A stretch of DNA of 64,000 nucleotides. Origin: Devosia sp. Lineage in GTDB: Bacteria; Pseudomonadota; Alphaproteobacteria; Rhizobiales; Devosiaceae. Positions 26,856-36,081 of the stretch are shown one piece after another. The translations under genes and the position numbers were made by a program. How positions within the stretch are numbered: position 1 is the stretch's first letter; the number at the start of each line of letters is the position of its first letter. The notes beneath the pieces were generated by a model. It was not told the DNA's origin, made no database searches, and was given only the letters and a program-made list of their open reading frames with translations. Where the stretch lies: NCBI GenBank assembly GCA_015234425.1, contig JADGNE010000046.1, positions 91,306-155,305 of the forward strand. Reading direction: 5' to 3'.

Positions 26856-27890
26856 ATGGCGGACGGGGAAAAGCGCCTGGGCCTGGGTGTGATCGGAGCA
26901 GGCATGGCTGCCAAGCCCCACGCCCTGGCGCTCAAGGGTTTGCGGGACCGGATCGATGTGCGCGGTGTCTGGCGGCGCGATGCGGCAGCGCTCGACGCCT
27001 TCTGCAACGAGCACGGTTTCCCGGCCGCTGCCAGTCTCGACGCCCTGCTCGCCGATCCGGCGGTCGAGGCCGTCCTCATCCTCACTCCGCCCAATGCACG
27101 CGAGGCGCTCGTCGCCGCCGCTGCTGCCGCCGGCAAACACATTCTGATGGAAAAGCCGGTGGAGCGCACCACAGCGGCCGCCCGCGCCATCGTCGAGCGC
27201 TGCGACGCGGCGGGCGTTACCCTCGGCATTATCTTCCAGCACCGTTTTCGCGCCGCCTCGCAGGCTCTGGCCGCCAAGGTGGCGAGCGGGGAGCTCGGAA
27301 AACTCTTTGCTGTCCATCTCGTCGTGCCATGGTGGCGGCCGCAGCAGGGCTATTACGACAAGCCCGGTCGGGGCACGCTCGCCCATGACGGCGGTGGCGT
27401 GCTCATTACCCAGGCTGTCCACTCGCTCGACCTGATGCTGAGCCTCTGTGGGCCGGTGAAGGCCGTCACAGCGCTTGCCGCGACCACTGGGTTCCACCAG
27501 ATGGAAACCGAGGATTTCGTCGCCGGCGGGCTCGAATTCGCCAATGGCGCGGTGGGCGCCCTGATGGCCACCACGGCCAATTTCCCGGGCGGCGCAGAAA
27601 GCCTTAGCCTCAACTTTGAAAAGGCCAGCGCCACACTCACCGGTGGCAATCTCACCCTTCACTGGATGGACGGGCGCACCGAGACTATCGGCGAGGCCAG
27701 CAATTCCGGCGGTGGCGCCGACCCCATGGCGTTTCCGTTCGACTGGCACATGGCCCAGATCGCCGAGTTCGCCGATGCGGTGCGGGCAGGGCGCCAGCCC
27801 GTCTCCACCGGCCATTCGGCGCTCGCCGTCCATGAGCTGGTCGATGCCCTCATCGCCTCCGCCCGAGAAGGCCGGCGCGTCGCGCTCTGA
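26856..27890 (+). CDS. Gfo/Idh/MocA-family NAD(P)-dependent oxidoreductase
   Basis: 344 aa. An N-terminal Rossmann fold (LGLGVIGAGMAAKPHALALKG) is followed by the EKP motif (ILMEKPVERTT) and a C-terminal catalytic domain with GGGVLITQAVHSLDLML, where the family His/Asp lie. The usual role is sugar or inositol dehydrogenation; the substrate is unknown. The start at 26856 follows GGGGGGAAG. A VOC protein follows after 23 bases, then two more genes in tight array, so this may head a small operon. Confidence 0.88.
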   Translation: MADGEKRLGLGVIGAGMAAKPHALALKGLRDRIDVRGVWRRDAAALDAFCNEHGFPAAASLDALLADPAVEAVLILTPPNAREALVAAAAAAGKHILMEKPVERTTAAARAIVERCDAAGVTLGIIFQHRFRAASQALAAKVASGELGKLFAVHLVVPWWRPQQGYYDKPGRGTLAHDGGGVLITQAVHSLDLMLSLCGPVKAVTALAATTGFHQMETEDFVAGGLEFANGAVGALMATTANFPGGAESLSLNFEKASATLTGGNLTLHWMDGRTETIGEASNSGGGADPMAFPFDWHMAQIAEFADAVRAGRQPVSTGHSALAVHELVDALIASAREGRRVAL

Positions 27891-27913
27891 GGCGCCAGCC
27901 AGGAACCAGAGCC

Positions 27914-28303
27914 ATGCAGAAGATCGCCACGATTTCGCTTCTTGTCGCCGACTATGACGCCGCCATCGCCTTCTATCGAGACCAGGCCGGCTTCGACCTC
28001 CTGGAAGATACCGATATGGGCGGCGGCAAGCGCTGGGTTCTGGTCGCTCCGCCCGGCGGTTCGGGCCCGCGCCTCCTCCTCGCCAAGGCTGAGGGCGAGG
28101 CCCAGCTGGCCGCTCTCGGCAATCAGGCCGGTGGCCGGGTCATGCTGTTTCTCGAAACCGATGATTTTGCGCGGGATCGCGCTGCCATGCTGGCCCGGGG
28201 CGTTACCTTCCTCGAACCGCCCCGCCACGAGGCTTATGGCAGCGTTGCCGTTTTCGCCGATCTCTATGGAAACAAATGGGACCTTATCGAGCCGCGGCGC
28301 TGA
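27914..28303 (+). CDS. VOC-family (glyoxalase-like) protein
   Basis: 129 aa with the paired beta-alpha-beta-beta-beta fold: MQKIATISLLVADYDAAIAF at the start and AVFADLYGNKWDLIEPR at the end. Similar proteins include lyases, dioxygenases and resistance proteins, and no specific activity can be read. AGGAACCAGAG precedes the start. Its last 28 bases overlap the next gene in another frame. Confidence 0.85.
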   Translation: MQKIATISLLVADYDAAIAFYRDQAGFDLLEDTDMGGGKRWVLVAPPGGSGPRLLLAKAEGEAQLAALGNQAGGRVMLFLETDDFARDRAAMLARGVTFLEPPRHEAYGSVAVFADLYGNKWDLIEPRR

Positions 28304-28803
28304 GCCTTCTCCTGTCCGCGCCGGCTGTGGCCCAGATGCCCGGCTGGCAGTTTTCTCCTCTCCCGGGCGAGGGGGATCGCGCCGCCATGGGCTGCGATCG
28401 CGACAGCACGGCGGCCGACTTTGCCTGTGTTGTCGTTCGCTGCGAGGACGATTATTCCACGGGTCTCCACCTCTTTTCGAACCGCACACCAAATGCCCTG
28501 GGCACCTGGAAGCTGACGCTCGATCGCGAAGACCGCACCATTGAGGTCATTCCTGATATCGCGCCCTATTCGGGTCGCGTCGCCACCGAGACCGATTGGC
28601 TGCTCGATAGGCTGAAGCAGGGCAGCTATATCTATCTCCGTCACAGCACTGACGAAAATGCGCCCTTTCGCTTCATCAGCCTTGCCGGTTCCTTCGCCGC
28701 CATCCATGAAGCGCTCTACTGGTGCGCGCCGCGCGTCAGCCCGACCGAACAAAACGCCGAGACAGGCGTTGAAACAACAAATGAACTTGGAGAGAAGCCA
28801 TGA
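28276..28803 (+). CDS. Secreted protein of unknown function
   Basis: 175 aa with a likely signal peptide (MGPYRAAALSLLLSAPAVAQ, cleavage after AVAQ). The mature part has four cysteines (CDRD, FACVVVRCEDD, YWCAPR) that could form disulfides in the periplasm. The start lies 28 bases inside the VOC gene, and its stop overlaps the start of the aldo/keto reductase by 4 bases, so coupled translation is likely. I do not recognise a family. Confidence 0.65.
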   Translation: MGPYRAAALSLLLSAPAVAQMPGWQFSPLPGEGDRAAMGCDRDSTAADFACVVVRCEDDYSTGLHLFSNRTPNALGTWKLTLDREDRTIEVIPDIAPYSGRVATETDWLLDRLKQGSYIYLRHSTDENAPFRFISLAGSFAAIHEALYWCAPRVSPTEQNAETGVETTNELGEKP

Positions 28804-29738
28804 ATCGTCGCCCCCTTGGACGCAGTGAAATCGTCATCGAACCCCTGGTTCTGGGCGGCAATGTCTTCGGCTGGACCGCGGACGAAAAGAAAAGCTTCGA
28901 GATCCTCGACGCTTTCCTCGACGAAGGCTTTACCGCGGTGGACACGGCCGAGGGCTATCCCAACTGGGTTGAGGGCAACCCGCCCGGCATGAGCGAAACC
29001 ATCATCGGCAACTGGATGAAGGCGCGCGGCAATCGCGACAAGGTTCACCTCATCACCAAGGTCAATTCGGGCAAACCGGCGCGCGGCCTCAGCCATGAAG
29101 GCATCAAGCAGAGCGTTGAAGCCTCGCTCAAGCGCCTCCAGACCGACTACATCGACATCTACTTCAGCCACTGGCCTGATCCCACCACCGAGATCGAGGA
29201 AACCCTGAGCGCCTATGACACGCTGATCCGCGCCGGCAAGGTGCGCACCATCGGCGCGTCGAACTACAACCGCGCCCAGATGGAAGAGGCCATCGAGACC
29301 TCGATCGTCAAGTCGCTGCCGCGCTATGAAGTGGTCCAGCCGCTCTACAATCTCTATGAGCGCGAGGACTTTGACGCCTTGCGTCCGTTCCTGCTCGAGC
29401 ACGACGTCGGCGCCATCGTCTATTACAGCCTCGCGGCCGGTTTCCTCACCGGAAAATATCGCTCGGCCGAAGACAAGGAAGGGCGCATCCGCGGCCTCAA
29501 GATGGATCGTTTCCTCAACGACAAGGGTTTCCGGATCCTTGCAGCCATGGATGAAGTTGCGGCCGAAACCGGCGCGACGCTTGCCGAGATCGCCCTGGCC
29601 TGGCTTGTCGCCCAGCCTGGCGTCAGCGCCCCGATCGCCTCGGCGACCTCGATCGAGCAGGTGAAGAGCCTCGCCAAGGGTGTCCGACTGGAGCTGTCCG
29701 AGGATGCCATTGCTCGCCTGACCGCCGCCGGCGCATAA
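28800..29738 (+). CDS. Aldo/keto reductase
   Basis: 312-aa NADP-dependent oxidoreductase with an (alpha/beta)8 barrel. The catalytic tetrad is in context: VDTAEGYPNWVEG (Asp, Tyr), LITKVNSG (Lys) and IYFSHWPDP (His). The cofactor region IASATSIEQVKSLA is near the C-terminus. GGAGAGAAGCC precedes the ATG, which overlaps the previous stop. Substrate unknown. A terminator follows at 29760. Confidence 0.9.
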   Translation: MNRRPLGRSEIVIEPLVLGGNVFGWTADEKKSFEILDAFLDEGFTAVDTAEGYPNWVEGNPPGMSETIIGNWMKARGNRDKVHLITKVNSGKPARGLSHEGIKQSVEASLKRLQTDYIDIYFSHWPDPTTEIEETLSAYDTLIRAGKVRTIGASNYNRAQMEEAIETSIVKSLPRYEVVQPLYNLYEREDFDALRPFLLEHDVGAIVYYSLAAGFLTGKYRSAEDKEGRIRGLKMDRFLNDKGFRILAAMDEVAAETGATLAEIALAWLVAQPGVSAPIASATSIEQVKSLAKGVRLELSEDAIARLTAAGA

Positions 29739-29759
29739 TCAGCGCGAACGATACGAATG

Positions 29760-29790
29760 AACGCCCTCGCATCTTGCGGGGGCGTTTTGT
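29760..29790 (+). terminator. Terminator between aldo/keto reductase and lacI-type gene
   Basis: AACGCCCTCGC, loop ATCTT, GCGGGGGCGTT (one wobble), tail TTGTTTTG. The convergent regulator ends at 29795. Confidence 0.82.
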
Positions 29791-29794
29791 TTTG

Positions 29795-30823
29795 TCAGCT
29801 CCGCCAGTGCACCACGGGCTCGGCGAGCGTTTGCAGGCTCTCCACCGGCTCCCCCTCGATCCGCTTCAGCAACAGCCGCGTCAGCTCGGCCCCGGCGGCA
29901 AACACATCCTCCTGGATGCTGTCGACCCGCGGGAACAGCGTCGGCAAGATGCCCGACGTCTGCTTGTAGACGAGCCCGATATCCTCGCCCGGACGCAGTC
30001 CGCCCTCCAGCAGTCCGCCGACCAGCGCAATGGCGCGCATCTCGCTGTCGCAGACTATGCCGTCGGGCCGCTGCCCGTCTGCCGCCAGCTCCAGGCCCAG
30101 CGCCCGCATCCCCGAGGGATCGAGCCGAGAGACGCCATTGTTGCGCACATGGGCCTCTAGCCCCGCCGCTGCTGCCGCCGCCTCGAACGCCGTCGTGAGA
30201 TTGCGGAAATTGGTGGTCCGGTCATCCCCGATGATCAGCATCACCTTCCTGCAGCCCTTCGCGGCGAGGCGTTCGACTGCGAGGCGCGCAAAAGCCTCGG
30301 CGTGAAAATCGTGAAAGGCGTGGGGCGTGGCAAATTCCGTCCGGCCGTGGCTGACGAAGGGAAACCCCGCGTCCATCATCATGGCCACCCGCGCATCGTC
30401 CGGCGCGGTATGGGTGATGATCACCCCGTCCGCCGCCCGGCTGTCGAGAATATAGCGGATCGTGTCGGTCGACTGGCTGTTGGAAAATTCCGGGGCGACA
30501 TTGAGGTGGTAGCGTGTTCCTGCAATCGCCTGGCCGATGCCCTGGATCATCTGGCGGGCAAAGTCGATGGAATCCTCGGCCCCGTCGAGCACCAGCGTCA
30601 GCACATTGGTCTTGCCGGTGCGCAGGCGCACCCCCGCGCGGTCGGGCACATAGCCGAGCGCCTTGGCGGCCGCGCTGACCTTGTCGCGCGTTTCCTGCTT
30701 GAGCGTCGTTCCGCCCCGCAGCGACAGCGACACCGTCGAGAGGCTCAGCCCCGTCATCTCGGCGATGGTCCTGAGCGTCACGCGCTCATTTGGCCGGGAT
30801 CGGGAAGGCTCGTCTAAACCCAT
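29795..30823 (-). CDS. LacI-family transcriptional regulator
   Basis: 342 aa. The N-terminal headpiece (VTLRTIAEMTGLSLSTVSLSL with hinge YVPDRAGVRLRTGKTN) is followed by a periplasmic-binding-protein-like effector domain (about 70-335). GGAGG precedes the ATG by seven bases. It is divergent from the alpha-mannosidase gene, and a 12-bp LacI-type palindrome lies between them. A role as sugar-responsive repressor of the mannosidase is likely; the effector is unknown. Confidence 0.92.
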   Translation of the reverse strand: MGLDEPSRSRPNERVTLRTIAEMTGLSLSTVSLSLRGGTTLKQETRDKVSAAAKALGYVPDRAGVRLRTGKTNVLTLVLDGAEDSIDFARQMIQGIGQAIAGTRYHLNVAPEFSNSQSTDTIRYILDSRAADGVIITHTAPDDARVAMMMDAGFPFVSHGRTEFATPHAFHDFHAEAFARLAVERLAAKGCRKVMLIIGDDRTTNFRNLTTAFEAAAAAAGLEAHVRNNGVSRLDPSGMRALGLELAADGQRPDGIVCDSEMRAIALVGGLLEGGLRPGEDIGLVYKQTSGILPTLFPRVDSIQEDVFAAGAELTRLLLKRIEGEPVESLQTLAEPVVHWRS

Positions 30824-30901
30824 GGCAAAACCTCCATTCCCCTATTCTAGGCGTTTTCGCGCAGACTGCCTATGCGTCAGGGTGCCGTAAACTCCTGTCT
30901 T

Positions 30902-30913
30902 TGCAACGTTGCA
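30902..30913. promoter_or_regulatory. LacI-type operator between regulator and alpha-mannosidase
   Basis: TGCAACGTTGCA is a perfect 12-bp palindrome with the central CG typical of LacI-family operators. It lies 44 bases before the mannosidase ATG. Confidence 0.65.
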
Positions 30914-30956
30914 CTTTCGTGATTACCTGCCGGCGCTGCCATCCGGGGATCGCGCC

Positions 30957-33900
30957 ATGACCTATGCCAATCCGCTCTCGACCAAGCTCGGCCTACTCGA
31001 CGACGATCTCAAGATGGAAGGCAAGCTGCTCAGGCTCTGCGCCGATCTCGAGCAGAAGACCCGCACGCCGATCGCGGACGTACCATTTCAGTGGCATATC
31101 CAGCGCGCCGATGGCTATTCGGCGGCCGACGCCCTCAAGGCTGATTGGCGCCAGTGGGAAAAGTTCGGCTCGCATACCGTCTGGGCCAAGCATCAGGAAC
31201 ACAGCTGGTTCGCCGCCGAAATCACCGTACCCAAGCAGGCCAAGGGCCAGGTGTTCGTCTCCCGCTTCACCAGCCAGTGGCAGGACCGCCCGGGCTCGAC
31301 CGATCCGCAATGCCTCGCCTATCTCGACGGCGCCATTGCCCAGGCGCTCGACGGCAACCACACCGAACTCGTCATCGAGCGCAACGCCCGACCCGGCAGC
31401 AAGCATGTCCTGCTCGTCAATGCCTTCACCTTCTTTGATCGTCCGCTGGTCGGGTTCGAGGTGGATTTCTTCGTCCGCAATGAGCGCGCCGAAAAACTCT
31501 ATTACGACCTGCAGACCCCGGTGGAGGTCGCCATGCGGCTCCACCAGAACGATCCGCGCCGCCACGCCATCCTCAATGTTGTCGAGCGCGCCCTGCGCGC
31601 TCTCGATCGCCGGGACGGCCACACCGAGGCCTTCGCCAGATCACTGCTTGCCGCCGAAAAGATCGCTGCCGAGATCTATGCGCTCAAGGATACCGAGGTG
31701 CAGCCACAGGTCAGCGCGGTGGGCTCGACCCATCTTGATGTTGGCTGGCTCTGGCGCGTGATGCACACGCGCGACAAGACCGCCCGCAGCTTTGCCACCG
31801 TGCTCAAGCTGATGGAGGAATATCCCGAATACGTCTTCATGTATAACCAGTCGGTGCTGTTCGATTTCCTGAAGCGCGACTATCCGGAAATCTGGGAGGG
31901 CATGCTCAAACGGGTCAAATCCGGCCAGTTCGAGATCGAAGGGGCGATGTGGGTCGAGCCCGACGTCAACATCTCCTCGGGCGAAAGCCTCGTGCGCCAG
32001 ATCATGCGCGGCCGGCGCTTCCATCAGGAGAATTTCGGGGTCACGCCAAAGACCGTCTGGCTGCCCGACACCTTCGGCTACTCGGCCAATCTCCCCCAGA
32101 TCATGGAGAAATCGGGCCTCAAATATTTCGTCACCTCGAAGCTCTCGTGGAACGACACCGACCGCCATCCCTACGACAGCTTCTTCTGGCGCGGCATCGA
32201 CGGCACGGTGACCAAGGCGCAGCTCATCACCGCCCAACGCTATGAGAGCGACGCCGTCTACACCACTTACAATGGCGATCTCTCTGTCTCCGAGACCATG
32301 GGTGCCTGGAAACGCTACGAGCCCAAGGCCGCCAACAGTGAAGTGGTCATGTCCTATGGCTATGGCGACGGCGGTGGCGGCCCCACCCGCGCCATGATCG
32401 AGCGCGGCATCCGCCTCGAACGCGGCATTCCCGGCGCACCAAGGGTCAAGCTCGAAGGCATCGTCCCCTATCTCGATCGCCTTGGAAAACGCATGGATGC
32501 CAATCCCGGCAAATTCCCGACCTGGAACGGCGAGCTCTACCTCCAGTATCACCGCGGCACGCTGACCTCCGTCGCCAAGAACAAGGCCAACAACCGCAAG
32601 GCGGAGCGCCTGCTGCGCGAGCTCGAATTTCTGGGATCCCTGGCACTGGTCGAGACCGGCATGGCCTATCCCAGCGAGATCCTCGCCGAATTCTGCGACC
32701 TGCTGCTCATCAACCAGTTCCACGACATCCTGCCCGGCACCTCCATTCCCGAGGTCTATGTCGATAGCGATGCCGATTACGAGCGGATCTTTTCCACGCT
32801 CGCCTCGGAAAATGGCCCCTGGCATGGCGCCGCGCAGGCGGCGACCGGCGCCGACCGAGACGCATTGCGGCTGGTCAACTTCACCAGCCAGAACCGCACC
32901 GACCTTGTCCATCTCGATGCCCCGGATCTGGGAGAGGGACTTGCCGTTGCGACCGCTGCCGGCACCCAGCCCATCCAGAAAATTGTCCGTGCCGACGGTT
33001 CGGCCGATCATGTCGCGCCGGCCGGCAGCCTGCCCTCCCTCGGCTGGGCGGGCGCGCAGATCGTCACCCAGACCACAAAGCCGGAAAGCGCGGTCTCGGT
33101 CTCCAAAAAACACCTCGAGAACGTCCTGCTGCGGGTGGAGTTCGACAAGCACGGCGAGATCACTTCCATCCGCGACAAGGCTCGGGACCGCGAACTGCTG
33201 CCCGAAGGCACACGCGCAAATCGCCTCATCGCCTATGAAGACAAGCCGATGGAATGGGATGCCTGGGACATCGACCGCTATTTCGAGGAGCAGTTCTGGC
33301 CGCTCGCCGATGCCGCCACAGAGATTGCCGTGGTCGAAACCGGCCCGCACCGCGCCGCCATCCGCATCGAGCGGCGCTATCAGGCCTCCCGCATCGTGCA
33401 GGTGATCTCTCTTGCTGCGGGGGAGCGCCAGCTCGAATTCGACACCTTCATCGACTGGCAGGAGCGGGCGCAGGTGATCAAGGCGGTCTTCCCCTTCGAT
33501 CTCAACACCTCCGAGATCCGTTCGGAAATCCAGTTTGGCCACGTCCGCCGTCCCACCCATCGCAACACCAGCTGGGACAAGGCGCGGTTCGAAGCATCGA
33601 TGCAGCGCTGGGTCGATATCAGCGAGGCCGATTTCGGCGCGGCGCTGATCAACGACTGCAAATATGGCTATGATTGCCACGAGCAGACCGTGCGTCTCTC
33701 GCTGGTGCGCGGCTCGAGCTTCCCCGCGCCTGACGCCGATCTTGGCGAACACCGCCTGCGCTATGGGCTCTTCGTCCATGACGGCATCGCCGATCTCGCC
33801 CAGGTGCACCGCGCCGCCGAGCGCTTCAATAATCCCGTCGCCGTCATCGGCTCCCGCCGGCCCGCCGATGCAGTCGCGGAACTCTCCCGGTTCAGCTTTG

Positions 33901-34151
33901 CCGAAGTCGATGCTGACAATGTCACTATCGAGACCGTCAAGAAGGCAGAAGACGGCACGTCCATTGTGCTGCGCCTTTTCGAGCACGCCAACATTCGGGC
34001 TGACGTCCGCCTCAGCCTCGGGCCGAAGATAAAGTCGGCGCGCATCGTCAACCTGATGGAGGAAGACATCGCTCCCCTGGAGGTAGATGGCAACGGGATC
34101 AGACTAAGCCTGCGGCCCTTCGAGATCATCACCATCTGCCTTGATCTCTAG
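30957..34151 (+). CDS. Glycoside hydrolase family 38 alpha-mannosidase
   Basis: Hydrolyses alpha-linked mannose residues. 1064 aa. The catalytic domain starts near 265 with the zinc-binding GSTHLDVGWLWR; the nucleophile region is VWLPDTFGYSANLPQIM, and NQFHDILPGTSI carries another zinc-ligand histidine. C-terminal beta-sandwich domains fill residues 640-1064. There is no signal peptide, so it is probably cytosolic and acts on imported oligosaccharides. The ATG at 30957 follows GGGGATCG; an upstream TTG is possible. It lies between a LacI and a ROK regulator. Confidence 0.92.
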   Translation: MTYANPLSTKLGLLDDDLKMEGKLLRLCADLEQKTRTPIADVPFQWHIQRADGYSAADALKADWRQWEKFGSHTVWAKHQEHSWFAAEITVPKQAKGQVFVSRFTSQWQDRPGSTDPQCLAYLDGAIAQALDGNHTELVIERNARPGSKHVLLVNAFTFFDRPLVGFEVDFFVRNERAEKLYYDLQTPVEVAMRLHQNDPRRHAILNVVERALRALDRRDGHTEAFARSLLAAEKIAAEIYALKDTEVQPQVSAVGSTHLDVGWLWRVMHTRDKTARSFATVLKLMEEYPEYVFMYNQSVLFDFLKRDYPEIWEGMLKRVKSGQFEIEGAMWVEPDVNISSGESLVRQIMRGRRFHQENFGVTPKTVWLPDTFGYSANLPQIMEKSGLKYFVTSKLSWNDTDRHPYDSFFWRGIDGTVTKAQLITAQRYESDAVYTTYNGDLSVSETMGAWKRYEPKAANSEVVMSYGYGDGGGGPTRAMIERGIRLERGIPGAPRVKLEGIVPYLDRLGKRMDANPGKFPTWNGELYLQYHRGTLTSVAKNKANNRKAERLLRELEFLGSLALVETGMAYPSEILAEFCDLLLINQFHDILPGTSIPEVYVDSDADYERIFSTLASENGPWHGAAQAATGADRDALRLVNFTSQNRTDLVHLDAPDLGEGLAVATAAGTQPIQKIVRADGSADHVAPAGSLPSLGWAGAQIVTQTTKPESAVSVSKKHLENVLLRVEFDKHGEITSIRDKARDRELLPEGTRANRLIAYEDKPMEWDAWDIDRYFEEQFWPLADAATEIAVVETGPHRAAIRIERRYQASRIVQVISLAAGERQLEFDTFIDWQERAQVIKAVFPFDLNTSEIRSEIQFGHVRRPTHRNTSWDKARFEASMQRWVDISEADFGAALINDCKYGYDCHEQTVRLSLVRGSSFPAPDADLGEHRLRYGLFVHDGIADLAQVHRAAERFNNPVAVIGSRRPADAVAELSRFSFAEVDADNVTIETVKKAEDGTSIVLRLFEHANIRADVRLSLGPKIKSARIVNLMEEDIAPLEVDGNGIRLSLRPFEIITICLDL

Positions 34152-34293
34152 TCTAAAGTATGAGGCGGTGAGTAACTCTGTCGCATGTTGCTGCTCAGCC
34201 ATGATGCTACTTGGGTAGCCTTGGGGGCGCGTCACTCTAGCAGTGTCGTGCCAGGGGGATGCCCTTGTGGCTAAGGCCGCGAGGGTTTGGGGC

Positions 34294-35520
34294 ATGACCA
34301 TGAGTGATGATTATACCGCCGACGCGTCCGTCGACGTCTTTCAGCTGAAGGCGAGGGGCCTGCAGCACAACGGCCTCCGCCAGGCCAATGTCGGTGTGGT
34401 GCTCAACATCGTCGGCTTTAACCCTGGCTTGTCGAATGCCGAGATTTCACGCATGTCGGGGCTCGCGCCCCAGACCGTGTCGGCAATCCTCTCGGCGCTG
34501 GAAAGCGACGGGCTGATCATGCGCGGGGAAGCCTTGCGCGGGCGGCGTGGACAGCCGGCCCTGCCCATCTATCTGAGCGCCGACGGCGGCTTCTCGATGG
34601 GGATCGAGATCGGCCGGCGTCACGCCGATGTGGTGATCATCAATTTCCACGCCGAGGTCGCGGCCCAGTATCGCGTCGAATACGCTTTCCCCGACCCGAG
34701 AACGATTTTCGATGAACTCGCCGGCCGTGCCCATGATCTGATGGCGCAACTGCCGGCCGAACACCTCGCACGCCTGCTCGATGTGGGTGTTGCCGTTCCC
34801 GGGCGCATGTCCGAGGGGCTCGAGCGAAGTGGGGTCAGTGCCGACCTCGTGGCGCTCTGGAGCGAGATTGATCCGGGCGCCGAGTTCGAGCGCCGTCTCC
34901 GCCTGCCCGTTTCGGTCTACAAGGATGGCAATGCCGGCTGCTGGAGTGAACTGATTGCCCTTGCTCCGCCGCGCCCCGGCAGTTTCATCTATCTGCTGGT
35001 ATCGACCTATGTGGCCGCCGGTATTTTCGGCGACGGGCACCTCTGGGACGGGCCGACCAGCAATTCGGCCGATCTCGCCGCCATGCTGGTGCAGGTCGAC
35101 AGCGGTGATCCCCGCACGGGCCATGCCATCGCCTCGCTGACCGCGCTGGAGAAGCGGCTCAAGGCTGCAGGCTTCGCCGTTGATCTTGCCCAGGCCGACA
35201 GCTGGGATCTTGAGGCCATGAAGGGCGAGGTCGAAGCGTGGTTGGACGACGCCGCGCGTGCGCTGGCCCTTGTGGTCTTCAATACCTTGCGTGTGGTTGA
35301 TGCGCGGCTCGTTGTGCTCGACTCGACGCTTTCCGCCATCTCGGAACGGCTTGTGCAGCGCCTGCGCGATGAACTGGACCTTTTGCAGCGCGACGGTGCG
35401 CCGACGCCAAAAGTCCAGCAGGGCCAGCTGGGGCGGCTTGCTCCGGCAATAGGGGCGGCAGAACTGCCGCTCTATCGTCGCTATTTCTCCGGCGTGCACC
35501 TCATGGATCGCCCTCGCTGA
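34294..35520 (+). CDS. ROK-family transcriptional regulator
   Basis: 408 aa. An N-terminal winged helix (GLSNAEISRMSGLAPQTVSAIL, then LRGRRGQP) precedes a sugar-kinase-like ROK domain (about 95-390). The segment that in active ROK proteins carries the zinc motif and GGxxGE-type loop is degenerate here (DGHLWDGPTSNSADL), so it is a regulator, not a kinase. A GAGGGTTTGGGG run precedes the ATG at 34294; another ATG at 34300 is possible. It probably senses a sugar linked to the mannosidase gene upstream (inference). Confidence 0.85.
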   Translation: MTMSDDYTADASVDVFQLKARGLQHNGLRQANVGVVLNIVGFNPGLSNAEISRMSGLAPQTVSAILSALESDGLIMRGEALRGRRGQPALPIYLSADGGFSMGIEIGRRHADVVIINFHAEVAAQYRVEYAFPDPRTIFDELAGRAHDLMAQLPAEHLARLLDVGVAVPGRMSEGLERSGVSADLVALWSEIDPGAEFERRLRLPVSVYKDGNAGCWSELIALAPPRPGSFIYLLVSTYVAAGIFGDGHLWDGPTSNSADLAAMLVQVDSGDPRTGHAIASLTALEKRLKAAGFAVDLAQADSWDLEAMKGEVEAWLDDAARALALVVFNTLRVVDARLVVLDSTLSAISERLVQRLRDELDLLQRDGAPTPKVQQGQLGRLAPAIGAAELPLYRRYFSGVHLMDRPR

Positions 35521-35568
35521 GCTTCGCTCGGCCGCCGTGGCGCGCTCGGCTATAGAGCCGCCCTCAGG

Positions 35569-35913
35569 TCAGCGTGCATCCCCGTTGGACTGCTTCTTCT
35601 TGGGTGCAGAGCCGCCACCCTCCACCAGCGCGTCCAGCGCTTCGCGCAGGCGTCCGCTCGGCGTGAACATCACCGTATGACGGGGTGTGATTCGGTGCTG
35701 CGTGCCGGTCCGTGGATTGCGACCGACGCGCTCGGCGCGTGATCGAATCTGGAGCGAACCGAAACCGGTCAGCTTGACCGTTTCGCCCTCCATGAGCGCC
35801 TTACCGATGAGTTCTATCATGCGATCGCTGATCTGGCCCACGTCGGTCCGAGCAAAACCTGTCGCCTCGGCAACAGCCTCGCTGAGCATGGCGCGCGTGA
35901 CTGTCTTTGCCAC
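35569..35913 (-). CDS. HU/IHF-family DNA-binding protein, IHF-alpha-like
   Basis: 114 aa. The family body is clear: ETVKLTGFGSLQIRSRAERV, then the arm RVGRNPRTGTQHRITPRHTVMFTPS, with the proline at the arm tip. The N-terminus (VTRAMLSEAVAEATGFART) is closer to IHF-alpha than to HU. A lysine-rich tail (PKKKQSNGDAR) extends past the usual end. The start is GTG, supported by AGGAG eight bases upstream. It is not in the usual ihfA setting, so it may be a second IHF/HU-type nucleoid protein. Divergent from rirA. Confidence 0.85.
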   Translation of the reverse strand: MAKTVTRAMLSEAVAEATGFARTDVGQISDRMIELIGKALMEGETVKLTGFGSLQIRSRAERVGRNPRTGTQHRITPRHTVMFTPSGRLREALDALVEGGGSAPKKKQSNGDAR

Positions 35914-36081
35914 CTGCGTTCTCCTGTACGAATAAATTCATATGCCGAAGTTAAATGGCTGTCTAGCTCGGTCCAAACCTGATCCATTCGTTCAGGATTA
36001 GTTGACATTTTTTAGAACGGTTATAAGGTGTGCCCGACCCGTGGCCGGGACTGGCTGCGCACTGCAAGGGAATGCCCGCCC

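Noticed and set aside
31641-33986. 781-codon open frame antisense to the alpha-mannosidase
   Set aside because: Mirror of the GH38 codon pattern, with no ribosome site or recognisable domain. Several similar long antisense frames (over argD, argF, pccA, the mutase and the GGDEF-EAL gene) were rejected for the same reason.
36002-36027. sigma-70 promoter for rirA (TTGACA with TATAAG)
   Set aside because: The spacer is only 14 bases, so the two boxes are not a convincing pair. Only the -35 was mentioned.
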